A stretch of DNA of 64,000 nt from Medicago truncatula. Its lineage: Eukaryota; Streptophyta; Magnoliopsida; Fabales; Fabaceae. Shown here piece after piece: positions 33,365-44,814 of the stretch (the stretch's first letter is position 1; each line of letters opens with the position of its first letter). The notes beneath the pieces are model-generated. The model was not told the DNA's origin. It ran no database searches and saw only the letters and a list, made by a program, of their open reading frames with translations. The DNA lies in NCBI RefSeq assembly GCF_003473485.1, contig NC_053047.1:2743001-2807000 (forward strand), read 5' to 3'. Both the position numbers and the translations under genes were made by a program.

Positions 33365-34695
33365 TTCAGAATATTCTGGTCCTAATTAATCAAAACCAAA
33401 TTAATTCAGAGTTCTCTGGTCCTTAAATAACCATTAATATTATTTTATCATTCAGCTTAATAATTAATTATAATTGCTTTATATTTATCCAGAGTTCTCT
33501 GGTCCTTAATTAACCATAATATTATTTTATCCGTTAGTTTCAATAATTAATCTTATAATTGTTATCCAGAACATTCTGATCCTAATACAACTGCTTAATA
33601 TTTATATTCTTCCAGAGTTCTTAGGTCCCAGGTAATTATTAATATTGTTTTATTATTTTAGTCTCTTTATTAATTATATAATTATTATCTATAACCATTG
33701 GCGGAGCCATGTATAAGTGAGGGGATGCAGCTGGGCTTTTAAATTTTGCACATGATGGCACTGTTTTCATGCTACTTGAACCTACTGATATTTTAACATT
33801 GCACCACCTGACCCAAAGATTTTGCACTAATAAGTAATAATCCAAGTTTTCCTCACCTTATAAATGACCCAAGTCTCACTTTTATGTTGGCACAACAATG
33901 TTTGATTCAACGAGAAATAATTAACTTGCTTTTCAATATACTCTATTTGGTTTTTCCTATTACATTTGTTTCCTTTGATTTTGTTATTTTTGGTAATATT
34001 TTCTTATTAATAATTGTAATAATTGAATTCCTTTTAAAGTAATATATATTACTTAATATTTTATATTCTTTCATAGCTTAATACTCCCACCATCCTAAAT
34101 TTTAACAAAAAAAATTCACTTTCTTTGTCCCAAATTATAAATGAAAAAGACAAATTTTTATCCTATTTAATTATGTTGGTTTCAAAAGTCATCTTTTCCA
34201 AACAAAAAAAAAAAAAAACGCTAGGTGTACTCAATTTACTCTCCCTCCCATTTTCTCCGTAACCAATAACCTATGCAAATTATGTTTACTTCTTCCCGTG
34301 AAACTTATCTCAAGAACACAAAAAGTTATACACCGAATTATTATGCTTTAGAATTATAAATTTAAAATCTACACAAATTCTAATTTTCATTTGATAGATT
34401 TTGAAATTTTTAATTTGTACAAAAATATTGAAAATATAAATAAAATTAAACATTTATGCAAAAAATTAGATATTTGATTGGAAAAAATGACGAAATTTAT
34501 AAATGTAGTAGTATAAATAAATGATAATTAAAAGAGAAAATAATTGCACAAAATTTTGCTATCACTAATGAAGTTGAAAGCTCGAACCCCCTACTCCAGG
34601 GTTCTGGCTCCGCCACTGTCCAGAACATTCTGGTCCTTAGTAAAACTGCTTAATTATTTAAACCTTACTCTATATATCCAGAACATTATGGTCCT
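33365..34695. repeat. Array of palindromic CCAGA(A/G)..TCTGG motifs in the LTR
   Basis: Seven related motifs: TTCAGAATATTCTGG (33365), TTCAGAGTTCTCTGG (~33405), TCCAGAGTTCTCTGG (~33489), TCCAGAACATTCTGA (~33565), TCCAGAGTTCTTAGG (~33612), TCCAGAACATTCTGG (34619) and TCCAGAACATTATGG (~34677). Each is followed by TCC(T/C), and TA-rich spacers separate them. GAANNTTC in several is the core of a heat-shock element. Functional meaning is untested. Confidence 0.7.
33696..34618. mobile_element. hAT-like non-autonomous element, ~923 bp
   Basis: Ends CATTGGCGGAGCC (left) and GGCTCCGCCACTG (right) are the widespread CAGTGGCGGAGCC-type hAT ends. The flanks TCTATAAC and TCCAGAAC (8 bp, 6 matching) fit a decayed 8-bp duplication. 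No transposase frame. The interior contains a piece like a Stowaway end (ACTCCCACCATCC at about 34083). Confidence 0.75.
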
Positions 34696-34856
34696 TGATA
34701 AAACAATTGTTTAAATATCTAAATATTTTATAATCTTCTTTTATCTAACATTTATCAAGAATTTTCTTGAGTACATAAACTTGTTAAGTTTCAGGATTAA
34801 AATTAAAAAGGGTCACAATTAAACCCCCCTTTCTTGTGACTATTTCTTCCACTTCA

Positions 34857-35135
34857 ATTGACATCAGAGCGCTGCCTCTAAGGGGTTAGCACTTAACAGT
34901 GCTAGAGGAAAAGATTCGGGAAGAAGTGATGTTAAAACTTGCAAATCAAAGTTTATGCCATAGATGGAACAAGTCTATATATGTCAAAATTGAATGTCCT
35001 CTAAACAAAGAAGAACAAAGAAGATTCATTTACAAAAAGAAATCTACTATGGAAATTCTAGTTAACTTTGATAACTCAAAAATAGAAGAACAAATCAACA
35101 TGTGTCTAATGACAAGCAACGAAAAAGAGATTTGA
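34857..35135 (+). pseudogene. Primer site and gag remnant of a SIRE/Maximus-type copia element
   Basis: After the primer-site-like TGACATCAGAGC, a 78-codon frame (34899-35135) reads KSIYVKIECPLNKEEQ and later INMCLMTSNEKE. This recalls the end of the zinc knuckle (..ECPLNK) and the downstream ..ANICLMA.. stretch of SIRE/Maximus Gag. The knuckle has lost its regular Cys spacing and all of pol is missing. Confidence 0.55.
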
Positions 35136-35205
35136 GCAAATTCTCCGTAAGTATGAATATTTTATTTAAGATTGTAAAGGAAGAAATTGCATTTTTATGA
35201 TTTTA

Positions 35206-35438
35206 GGATTAATATGTCTTTACCCTTTTGTAATATAGGTTATTTCCGGTTTTTCCACCTGTAAAATATTTTTTTTTTATTTACCCCCCTGTAACTTTTG
35301 TTTTGTTTTGATTTACCCCCCTAATAAGGCCAAACAAAAACGAAAAATTCTTGAAAAAATAAAATTAAAATAAAATAAAATAAAATAAAATAAAAACCGA
35401 AAATGACCTATATTATGGGGGTAAAGACTTATTAACCC
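35206..35438. mobile_element. Mutator-type MITE, 233 bp
   Basis: Ends GGATTAATATGTCTTTACCC and GGGTAAAGACTTATTAACCC with a perfect 9-bp duplication ATGATTTTA (35197-35205, 35439-35447). The interior has a (TAAAA)n run at about 35366-35395. No coding frame. Confidence 0.92.
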
Positions 35439-35703
35439 ATGATTTTATTTAAGGTTAGCTTTGGGTTCAATGGTTCACTATCTGCACCCATTTGCCTTAA
35501 GAAAAACGATAACTTTTTTTTTTGAACGATTAAGAAAAACAATAATTTATAGCATCTTCAATGAAGTAAACTAAAATGAGTAAACTATGTTGATTTTTGT
35601 GGGGTCAAATTGGTACGTAGGATTTAACCAATTTATAGTTGATCTAAATAATTTCTTTTAAGGCATACATCCATTATTTTTAATGATAGCCATTGGTTAT
35701 TAT

Positions 35704-36701
35704 AAATAACAATGATATAATAAATAACAAAATGATGACTGTAGCAGATATGAATGCTTTAGGATGGGGAGTAAACGGTGAGACGAGGAAGTAGCGAAGG
35801 AGGTTGTTTGCTTGAGAGGAGAAGTTGGTGGGGGATTGTGTTGAGCGATTAACTTAAGTTGTTTTGCTGGTTGAGGTGTGAGATCGATGAGTTTGGAAGT
35901 TACATTCCTCCCAATATTATACGGCCGACAATGCTTATAACAACTTGACTGAAGTGGAAGACAATACCTATATGGATAACATCCATTATTTACATATCCA
36001 TTCCTCAAATTGATATGGCTCACGTGTGTCCGGGTCATTTGGAAGGAAATGAATAACATATTTTTTAGGCTTAGTAGCAGTTTTCACCCCCTAACTTTCA
36101 CGAAGTTGCGATTTTCGCCCCCTAAGAAAAAACTACAAAACCGTCCCCTAAGTTTTGCAACTGTAGCAGTTTTGGTCCCCAAGGCCAATTTTTGGTAAAA
36201 AAAAAAAAAGTAACACGTGGCACGTCAGCGTAGAATGAGTCAAAATTGGCCTTGGGGGCCAAAACTGCCACATATGAAAAACTTAGGGGGCGGTTTTGTA
36301 GTTTTTTTTCTTAGGGGGGCCAAAATTGCAACTTTGAGAAAGTTAGGAGGTTAAAACTGCTATTAAGCCTAATTTTTAATCAGAAAGGTATTGGCTCCAA
36401 AACAAATAACAAAACAAGGTAAAAATGTTATCTTTCTAGTGGTTGAAGGCGGATCTCATTACTTTCGCATTTAACTATCATGACTGGTGGAGACATTTAT
36501 TTTCTTGTCTGGGTCTATTGTAATTGCTATATGTTTTTTCCTTGATTTTTCGCGCAACTCTTTTATGAGATATTTGTAAATGTCTTGTAAAAACTTTTGG
36601 ATGATTCTTCTTTTGCACGTCTTGTGCGTGATGAATCTCTGATTGATATAATATATTGCATTTTGGGTTGTTAAAAAAAAAATTAAATAACAATGATATA
36701 A
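35704..36701 (+). mobile_element. 5'-truncated LINE with 17-bp target duplication, split by a MITE
   Basis: The LINE body (35721-36684, plus strand) gives L1 C-terminal text in broken frames: VWKLHSSQYYTADNAYNNL-like text at about 35890-35960, TWLTCVRVIWKEMNN at 36009-36055, and after the MITE NYHDWWRHLFS at about 36473-36505. It ends in a poly(A) run at 36673-36682. AAATAACAATGATATAA flanks it at 35704-35720 and 36685-36701. Same family as the inverted remnant at 27540-28190. Confidence 0.87.
36068..36369. mobile_element. Mutator-type MITE, 302 bp (family 1, copy 2)
   Basis: GGCTTAGTAGCAGTTTT and AAAACTGCTATTAAGCC ends, the same family as 23430-23767. Flanks TATTTTTTA (36059-36067) and TAATTTTTA (36370-36378) match at 8 of 9. 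Inserted in the LINE, so younger than it. Confidence 0.88.
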
Positions 36702-36739
36702 AATAAGCACACCTGACTAGTGTAGCATATGATAACAAG

Positions 36740-39700
36740 TTTTTTTTTTGAAAAAATCAAAATGGAATATATTACTCAAAAACAGAGTGATTCACCCCGC
36801 ACAAGGTGTGCTAAAATGATGAATCCTCTAATACCTGTTACAACACCACAACACCTAAAGAAAAAAGATGCCACCACCTAAACAAAAAGGTCCAAACACT
36901 TAAATCACACCCATACAAAAAAGGGGATGTCTCCACCAATCGTAAAAGCCAAAAGCAATAGGCTCAATATTCGAAGAAAGCCAGAGAAAAGAATTTAACT
37001 TAACTTTTTCGACAATATGTAACGGATCAATAACCGTATTATTGAAAACACGGCTGTTTCGCTCCTTCCATATTGCCCAAACACAAGCAAGCCAAGTAAC
37101 CTTAAAAAACACATGAGTAGATCTAGGCAAACCCGCCAAATGAGTAAACTGAATGTAATGATCCTTAATAGAACCTGGAGGAACAAAAGAAAACCAAGCC
37201 AGTGACAAAGTAAAACCCAGACAATTCCAAAATATTCACCTCCAATGAAGAGATGACCCATCGTTTCGGATAGACCACACCCTCCAACACATAAATTGTC
37301 GTTTGGTTGAAGAATGAGACGACGCACCAAGTTTGCTCTTGTAGGAATTCTGTCTTGAAACAACCGCCAAGCAAAAAACGACACTTTTGTCGGAACCAAT
37401 TTGTGCCACACGTCAAGAAAAGCATCATTAGCCACCTGTTCTTCAGAATTTGTGAGAAAACGATAAGTCCCACCAACACTATAACCATGAACAGGATCTA
37501 GTAACCACCGCCAACGGTCCTGAATATGAACCTGCAAAACAACGTTATCCAGTAAAGTGATACACTCCCTCATACTCTCCTCCTCCCAAGCTAACAACCG
37601 CCGTCTCCAAACCCACCCATTTCCGCCCTCAACCCACCCCCAACGCTCCATGTCTGCCACCGAACATTCCTTATGCACCGCTAAATCATAAAGACGACTA
37701 AATTGAATCTTTAAAGGTACTCCGCCTAGCCATTTATCAATCCAAAAGAAAGTACTACTACCATTTCCAACCTCCCTCATAACATTAACATCAAACCAGT
37801 TACCTACTCCCGAGCCTACTCCTTCCCTCACCTTGCACAACATACTCCACCAACCGGACACATCTCTCCCTCCTTCCTGAATTCTACCACCAACCTCCCC
37901 ATACTGTGCCTTTAAGACACGATACCACAAGCCTTCTTTGTCAATCAACAACCTCCAACACCATTTCCCTAACAAAGATAAATTAAATTCACCTAACCTC
38001 CGCACCCCCAAACCACCGCGATTCACAGGTAAACAAATAGAATCCCATTTAATCCAAGCAATTTTTTTAGAGACCTCACAACCCCCGCAAAAAAAAATTT
38101 AAAAATAGATTCAATAGAAGAAATTATACCTGCAAGTGCCTTGAAATAGGAAAGAAAGTAAACCGGAAGAGAGGACAGGGCAGATTTCAGAAGAACTAAG
38201 CGACCACCAAGCGATAGAAATTTATTATTCCACGACGACAATCTAGCAACAATTCGGTCCACCACCGGTTGCCAGAAACCGAGTCTTCTACTATCTCCGC
38301 CTATAGGTAATCCTAAGTACAAAAACGGAATTGTACCAGTTTTACAGTTCAACACCGAAGCCGCTTCCGTCAACCAATTATGAGAAATGTTAACACTTGT
38401 CAACACGCTTTTATTAAAATTTACCTTCAACCCGAACACCTCTTCAAGTAATAATAATACCGCCCGAATGGTACGAACATTCAACCAACATTTTTCTCCA
38501 ATAATGATAGTGTCATCAGCAAACTGTAGGTGAAAAATTTTAATTTCACTTTGAGGTCCGACACCATAAGCATTAAATAAATTTGACGACACTGAAGCCT
38601 TCATCAAAACATCAAAACCTTCGGCTGCTAGTAGAAATAAAAAAGGCGATAAAGGGTCCCCCTGTCTAAGCCCCCTCTGAATAGGAAACTCATCTCTCGG
38701 GCACCCATTGACAAGGGCCGAAGCAGTAGCTGTTCCAACACATTCCATTATCCACTTCCGCCAAAGAGTCGGAAAATTCATATTAAGCATCACAAAATTC
38801 AGATAATTAAGATCAACCGAGTCATAAGCCTTTTCGAAATCAACTTTGAACAATAATAAATTTTTCTTCAAACGCTTTGCTTCATCGACTACCTCATTTG
38901 CAATAAGAATGCCATCAAGAATTTGTTTGCCTCTCACAAAAGCGGATTGATTATCAGACACCACATAACTCAAAATAGACCGTAGTCGATTTGCAAGAAC
39001 CTTTGCCAACACTTTATACATACAACCAACAAGAGAAATAGGTCGAAAATCACCAAGCTTCTGTGGACTAGCCACCTTCGGAATTAGAGCAATAAAAGTG
39101 GAGTTAACACCCTTCGTCAACTTCCCATTACGATGAAAATCGAGAAGAAATTTCATAAAATCATCTTTCAACTCATTCCAAAAATCTTTAATAAAACCAA
39201 GATTAATACCATCCGGCCCGGGACTTTTGAAGCTCTCACAATCCCACACCGCCTGTTTAACTTCATCAAGAGAAAAAGGACGAATTAAACTACCTGATTG
39301 AGCATAAGACAACTTCCGAAAATTTAAACCTTGAATTCCAGGTCGAGTACCCTCTAAAGCGCGGAAATGAGTGGAAAAATGATTAAGGGCAGCCGCACGA
39401 ATGTTCTGAACCCCTTCGACAAGAACTCCATCAACATGAATCAAGTGAAGATAATTTCGACGCTGTCTATTGGACATCATATTATGAAAGAATTTAGAAT
39501 TTGCATTACCTTCTCTAACCCAATTCATCCTCGCCTTCTGCCAATTCATACTAGTATGCACACGAGACAAAGAATGCAATTTGACAGACAACTCACGAAT
39601 TTCCTGAGTTTCTTCTTCCAATAAGTTAATAGCATCTTTGATTTTATTTGTCAAGAAAGTCGAGTAGAAATGGAAGCTTCTTTGAAAATGATGTTGAAGA

Positions 39701-39740
39701 TGGTGGTAATGTTTTTTGCTCTTGGTAATTTTCAAATTTG
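36740..39740 (-). mobile_element. L1-type LINE, 5'-truncated, ~3 kb
   Basis: Minus strand, with its poly(A) end as a T run at 36740-36749. It covers most of ORF2 from just before the reverse transcriptase to the C-terminus; the endonuclease and ORF1 are missing. The 5' boundary near 39740 is approximate and no convincing target duplication was found. Related to the LINE at 3319-4591 over that element's full length. Confidence 0.85.
36900..39735 (-). pseudogene. LINE ORF2 (reverse transcriptase), frameshifted twice
   Basis: 38023-39735 (570 codons) holds the reverse transcriptase: FFHNMMSNRQRRN near the start, SPGPDGINLGF, VDFEKAYDSVD, RGLRQGDPLSPFLF and the catalytic FADD (LQFADDTIIIG). A frameshift at about 38023-38045 leads into 36995-38026, with GGLGVRRLGEFNLSLLGKW and the zf-RVT region (DVWHKLVPTKVSFFAWRLF, GGCGLSETMGHLF). 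A second shift near 37165-37208 leads into the C-terminal piece at 36900 (WLACVWAIWKERN). The RT domain is complete, but the element cannot make a full ORF2 and lacks its endonuclease. Confidence 0.88.
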
Positions 39741-39861
39741 TATAATAATTGTACTAGTATTCATTGACGAGTATTAATTTAAAAATATTCCAAGAACCAG
39801 GTGTTATATTGAAAAACCTCAATGTTTAACTAAACGCTGTGAAACAAAATTATTATTGGAA

Positions 39862-40399
39862 GGGTTAATTAAGTTTTTGGTCCCTATAAATATCTGCAGT
39901 TTTGTTTTTAGTCCATTTAAAAATAAATCACACTTTTTAGTCCCTACAAAATTTTCCATTAATGTTTTTAGTCCCTGTTAAATTAAAATTTGTTTAATTA
40001 TGCTTAAAATTTTAAATTTTTTAATGATTTTTTACATACTTGTTTAAAATATTATAAAAAGTTCCGCAAAAATAAATTAGCTCAAAATTTTATTTTTAGG
40101 TCTAAATTTTCGTTAGTTTTATCTTGAATTTTTGGCGTTTTAAAAAAATTATATTTAATTCATTACATGTTAAAAAATTCTATTTTTTTTATAAAAGAGA
40201 TTATTATAATGTTCTTAACATGTATGGAAAAAATATTTCAAAAATTTAGAAATTTAAGCATAATTAAACAAATTTTAATTTAACAGGGACTAAAAACACT
40301 AACAGAAAATTTTGTAGGGACTACAAAGTGTGATTTATTTTTATAAGGACTAAAAACAAAACTGCAGATATTTATGGGGACCAAAAACTTAATTAACCC
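39862..40399. mobile_element. Mutator-type MITE, 538 bp, with ~150-bp arms
   Basis: GGGTTAATTAAGTTTTTGGT at left and ACCAAAAACTTAATTAACCC at right, with arms paired for roughly 150 bp each. Flanks TTATTGGAA (39853-39861) and TTATAGGAA (40400-40408), 8 of 9 matching. No coding frame. Confidence 0.92.
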
Positions 40400-40531
40400 T
40401 TATAGGAATAATAAATACTCATAGAATAATAATGAAAGACAAGATGTTTTAAGAGATTATTAGTTTTTAGTTAGATTATGATGCCTTATCAAATGAAACA
40501 TTTCAATTGGCAAGACAACAAAATCTAGCTC

Positions 40532-40845
40532 ATAACAACCTTTGAATGTCTGATGAGAAATGAACCTTACAATGCCATCCAAACCTAGCTTAGTGAACAC
40601 TCATCACAAACAAAGCCTCAAAGACTCAAAGTTGTATTGTATTGGTCAAAAACAATAACAACCCTTTAGTCATTAATATAGATGAAAATGGAGAAATCAT
40701 GTTTGGTGCTATTCATATAAAGCCACTCCCAAAACACAATATGTTCTATTTACCCTTCTTCATAAGATGAAAAGAGGTAGTTTACCTTTTATAAAAGTTA
40801 TATAAACCTCCTCACTAAGTCTTACCTCAAATATGTGTTTGGGTG
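40532..40845 (+). pseudogene. Highly decayed AAA-ATPase fragment (copy G)
   Basis: Broken plus-strand frames follow copy C from the N-terminal domain to just before the AAA core: YNAIQT (C: YTTIQT), SEHSSQ (C: SANSSQ), PQRLKV, CSIYPSS and DEKR (C: FSIYPSSDEKR), then a stretch like SYLKYVFG (C: SYIQHVLE). Stops and shifts interrupt it throughout. It is about residues 55-165 of the family and the oldest-looking copy here. Confidence 0.7.
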
Positions 40846-41264
40846 AACCCACTTGGGTTGATCCGTTGGTGTTTAGTTGAAACTTCGAAGGTACTTTACG
40901 TTTTTTAAAATTTTGCAAATCGGTCCTCATATTTTGAAAATTTTCAAATTAGTACCTATAAATTTTGATTTTTTTTTAATCAGTCTTATAAATTAAACAG
41001 AGCTGGATGAAGTAGCTAAAAAAGGAAGATAAAGAATTCAAACAACCCAATCTTTGAGAGGACAAAACCAATGAAAAACATGGCGATGGAATGAAAGAAA
41101 GTAATTCCAATGCTATCCATAGTATCATCTTTTTTCTTATCACTAGCTTTTTCTTTTTTAGAATAACTTACATTATTATTTGAATATGATATCTAATAGG
41201 GTGTGTGAAAAAATCCTAAAACTTGTGAAAGAAAGTACATCAAAGTTTAGATAGATTGTGTTCT
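40846..41264. other. Gene-free spacer; start of the tandem segmental repeat
   Basis: AT-rich. From about 41230 (AAGTACATCAAAGTTTAGAT) the sequence begins to match 46700 onward, so this is near the left edge of the duplicated segment. Confidence 0.4.
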
Positions 41265-41490
41265 ACTTTATAACCGAAGAGCACTATAGTTGAACAGGAA
41301 ATAGTTTAGACCCATTACTACAGTTTTCCTTAGCAAAATAATATAACTAGTTGCATTGGATACTACCATTCCAGTACATAACACAAAAAATCCCCATGGC
41401 CATAATCCGTGAGTAATATCTATAACAACATAATAGTATTCGGCCTCTGCACTAGATCGAGATAGAGTGTGTTGTCGTTTTACAATCATG
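41265..41490 (-). pseudogene. Copia RNase H fragment
   Basis: The minus-strand frame starts KRQHTLSRSSAEAEYY, the KRQ..SRSSAEAEY motif at the RNase H end of many Ty1/copia polyproteins. Similarity fades after ~40 codons. It is absent from the second segmental copy near 46720, so it was gained or lost after the duplication. Confidence 0.7.
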
Positions 41491-42216
41491 ACTAATCAAA
41501 TTAGAATGATTGATATCCTCAATATCGAGATATGCACATAATAGTCTAATACTACCTTCTCATGTATGCTGTTTCTCAACCACTTGAGATAGCCACTGCT
41601 CTCTTCTTCTTGCTGTATTTAGCTTGTTACTCAATTGTATTTTGCATTTCTGATTTCGAAGCACAAGCCCTAAATGTTTTGCATGCTTGATTCCTAATTT
41701 TCATTTTCCAACTGTCATGTCTGATTGTGATTTCATTTATCAAGTTAAACCAAAGGTTAAACACACTATAATTAGGGCTTACTTCTAGAGTGATTATCTA
41801 CTACACACTATAATTGATAACCTACTATCAATTTATTTCCAGGGTGATTATAAACAGACAATAATTAGGGCTTACTTCTAGAGTGATAATCTACTGCACT
41901 GCACAACGAATTGAATATAACGCAAGTTATTCTTACTTATTACCATTTTGCAGATGATGGTGGTAAAATGGATAGCTTGACTAATGCAGGTGTACAATTA
42001 ACCGTGACGACTGTTTTGGCCTGTGGTTTTGTTTGTATTTTTAGAGTTTGGTTTTTATACAAGTTTAATTCAGAACTGGTACACATGAAGGAGAGAAACT
42101 GTTAATATAAAAACAACAATCAAAACTGATGAAGCATTGAATCAGACACAAATACCTAACACGACATAATCATATCGATACCTATATTATAAAAATATAG
42201 GACAACAACATTCGTG

Positions 42217-42247
<31 letters not shown>

Positions 42248-42490
42248 TCATTTTATGAGTGGAAACTATTATTTATAAAAAGAGACGGAGGAAGTAATAA
42301 TCAAGCATGAATAACCAAAGCTATTAACAAGAGAATTCAGACTAAATTCCCTCAACATACCAGCAGCAAACATGAACCTAATTCATAACTATGGCTTTAT
42401 TAAAAGGTTTCAAAACACTATTAAGAAAACTGAAATTAATCCATCTAATAAAAAAAAACAAAAAAAAAAAAACTGAAATCAATCCAATCT
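41491..42490. other. Gene-free region with local repeats; left flank of copy E
   Basis: About 41757-41900 contains two near copies of AATTAGGGCTTACTTCTAGA..GTGAT.ATCTACT. A (GT)n(TA)n microsatellite lies at 42216-42248. From about 42080 on it is parallel to 46985-47400 (3' flank of copy F), confirming the segmental duplication. No gene is seen. Confidence 0.6.
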
Positions 42491-42493
42491 AAA

Positions 42494-44019
42494 TTAATGT
42501 ATGACACCATTCTCCTCATTCAACTCTAGTCTAGAGCCAATTCTTGTTTATCTTTCCCTGCCACCAGTTGAGCTTTCTCACCCTTTTTCTTTGCTTCCTC
42601 CTCTTCCTTTTCCTTTGCAATTTCAAGATATTGAATCAAATTCTTCAAGCAAGCCTCAACATCTTCGGTGGTCGACTTTGGCATCAAATTCTCGGCAACA
42701 TCAGCTGGTGACATATTAGTCTCTCCCAACAACTTTTCAATAATTGGAAACAAATCACCATGAGACTCAACATCCAAGTAGTTCTTAGCAAGAACCTTGA
42801 ACGCTTGATAGCTACAATAGGACATTTCTATGTGTTTATCCATCCTTCCCCTCCTAATTAGAGCAGGATCAAGTTTGTCCACAAAATTAGTTGTGAAAAT
42901 TATGATCCGTTCTCCTCCACATGATGACCAAATTCCATCAATAGAATTCAACAAACCCGAAAGAGTTACCTTGCTTTTCCTTTTCTCTTCTTCTTCATCA
43001 TCATCGTCGTCATCATCATCTTCTTCTTCTTCTTCTTCACTTTTCTTATCAGTTTTATCTTTTTTCTCATTCTTATCATTACGATCTTTCTCCTTTTTCT
43101 TCTTCCTCTGACCGGTAAGCTCGAGAGAACAATCAATATCTTCAATAACGATAACTGATTTGCTCGACGTCTCAATCAAAAGTCTTTTTAACTCATTGTT
43201 ATCCTTGACAGTTGTTAATTCAAGATCATACACGTCGTAGTTCATGAAATTTGCAATAGCAGATATCATGGTAGATTTCCCAGTTCCTGGTGGACCATAG
43301 AGTAGATAACCCCGTTTCCAAGCCTTTCCAACTTTAGCATAATACTCTTTCCCTTTCTTGAATTTAACAAGATCGTTTATGATCTCTTCTTTCTTCTCCG
43401 GTTCCATAGCAAGTGTTTCAAACCTTGCAGGGTGTGCAAAATTTGTGTGACTCCACCCTGACATCCACCAACAACCGCTATTGTTGGTGTAAAGCTTTAG
43501 TCGCCTATTCTTAAATATAATAGCCTTTCCTTGTTCCAACACATGTTGTATGTAAGAGGAAGTAATGAGATCGCGATGCCTTTTGTGGAAAGTTAGGGTT
43601 AAGTATCTTACCACATCGAAATTAGGTCTTCCTGAAGATGCTTTTCTTGTTGGAGCTTTGCTGTTTGAAGACCACCAAACTTTGACTCCATTGAACTCAT
43701 CCTCAATCTCTTCTTTGTCGTCCATGCTAAGGACAAGCGGTGATTGGCTATCTTCCACAACTTCGGCTTTAAGTCTCTTGGCTCTTTGACTCGAGTTAGC
43801 ACCAAGATATGTTTGGATAATTGTGTAAGTTTCGCTTTGTTTGAGACGCTCGCCCGATGATTCATAAAAAGTTATTTCGACGTAAGGGGACATAAGGTCT
43901 GTAAATTTGTTCATGTGCTTTTCAACAAACTTATGAAGATCAGATGGGCAGAATTGCTCATACATGGCATAAACAAAAACATTAGGCTAGCCGCAATTGA
44001 GCCTAATTGTGACAATATT
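42494..44019 (-). pseudogene. AAA-ATPase copy E: start and promoter deleted, frameshifted at both ends
   Basis: A 479-codon frame (42526-43965) runs from MYEQFCPSDLHKF to a short C-terminus ELALD. It keeps the AAA-associated domain, Walker A GPPGTGKST, Walker B VIVIEDIDCS, sensor 1 and RRGR, with an enlarged acidic insert (EEEEEDDDDDDDDEEEEKRK) between Walker B and sensor 1. Upstream, the membrane-segment codons (ILSQLGSIAASLMF) are out of frame because of a 2-base gain near 43968, and the first codons plus promoter are gone: at 44012-44019 the gene joins copia DNA. At the 3' end, NGVIH is still readable past the new stop but in another frame. Translation from the inner Met would give a soluble ATPase without a membrane anchor, so probably not functional. 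Confidence 0.85.
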
Positions 44020-44769
44020 GACTCAGTCCATAATGAAATCTGAGATGAGATCACTAGAGAAAACTAATGAAGAAACAAGTTGATAAAATTCTTGCTAGTT
44101 AAGATCCCCTTATGGAAAAAACTATTGCAAGATTTGTTAACTCATTGTGATAGTAACACGACTATTGTGAAATCGAGAATCGTTACTACAATGGTAAGAG
44201 ACGATAATTAAGGCACGAACAAAGAACAATTATAGCGCTAGCTACTCTTCAATGGAGCGGTTAAAATAGATTTTGTACGTACTGATGATAAATCAGCAAT
44301 TCCTTTGTCGAAATGATTAGCTAGAAAGAATGTCTAAAACACATCCAATAGGATGAAACTAATGCCTAAAGATAACACGAGTGATGGTAATTACCCAGCC
44401 TATATGACTGGAGATCACAAAAAGATAGGTTCAATGGGTAATAACAAGTCATGTTGTGATAGAACATGCTATGACAAAATCTAGAAAAGTCTTATTCCTG
44501 TAGCCAAATGAGGATGAGATAAGAGAAACTCTAAATGATATTATTACCATATGTGGATAGTAGTACAAAGCTACAAGAGTACTAATGAACTCACCTATAC
44601 GAATGTGGAATAGAGGCCGGTTACTATGGAATTTTGAGGCAGAATACCTAGAACGTTCGTCAAATTGGGATAAATGTGCAGGGCCATAAACACACGAGAA
44701 ATAATATTTGTACAACTATCTTGTGACAACTATTTCTCTCATACTCAAATGGTGTTCTTTTTCTCTCTC

Positions 44770-44814
<45 letters not shown>

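Larger units (their letters stand above)
32291..34856 (+). mobile_element. SIRE/Maximus-type copia LTR, containing a nested hAT-like element
   Basis: Starts TGTGGAAATAAAAATC after a polypurine tract and ends CTTGTGACTATTTCTTCCAC..TTCA. It is followed by TGACATCAGAGC (34859-34870), two mismatches from the usual initiator-Met primer site TGGTATCAGAGC. Without the nested insert (33696-34618) the LTR is about 1.64 kb. From 33365 on it has a series of palindromes of the CCAGAACATTCTGG kind. It has a polypurine tract before it and a primer site after it, so it sits between two internal regions. Confidence 0.72.

Noticed and set aside
36710-39780. ACTAGT words near both ends of the large LINE as target duplication
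   Set aside because: They are only 6 bases, and the left one is not adjacent to the poly(A) end.
42830-43111. Ser-rich plus-strand frames opposite AAA-ATPase copies E and F (also 48163-48438)
   Set aside because: Antisense reading of GAN repeats in the acidic loop; no independent support.
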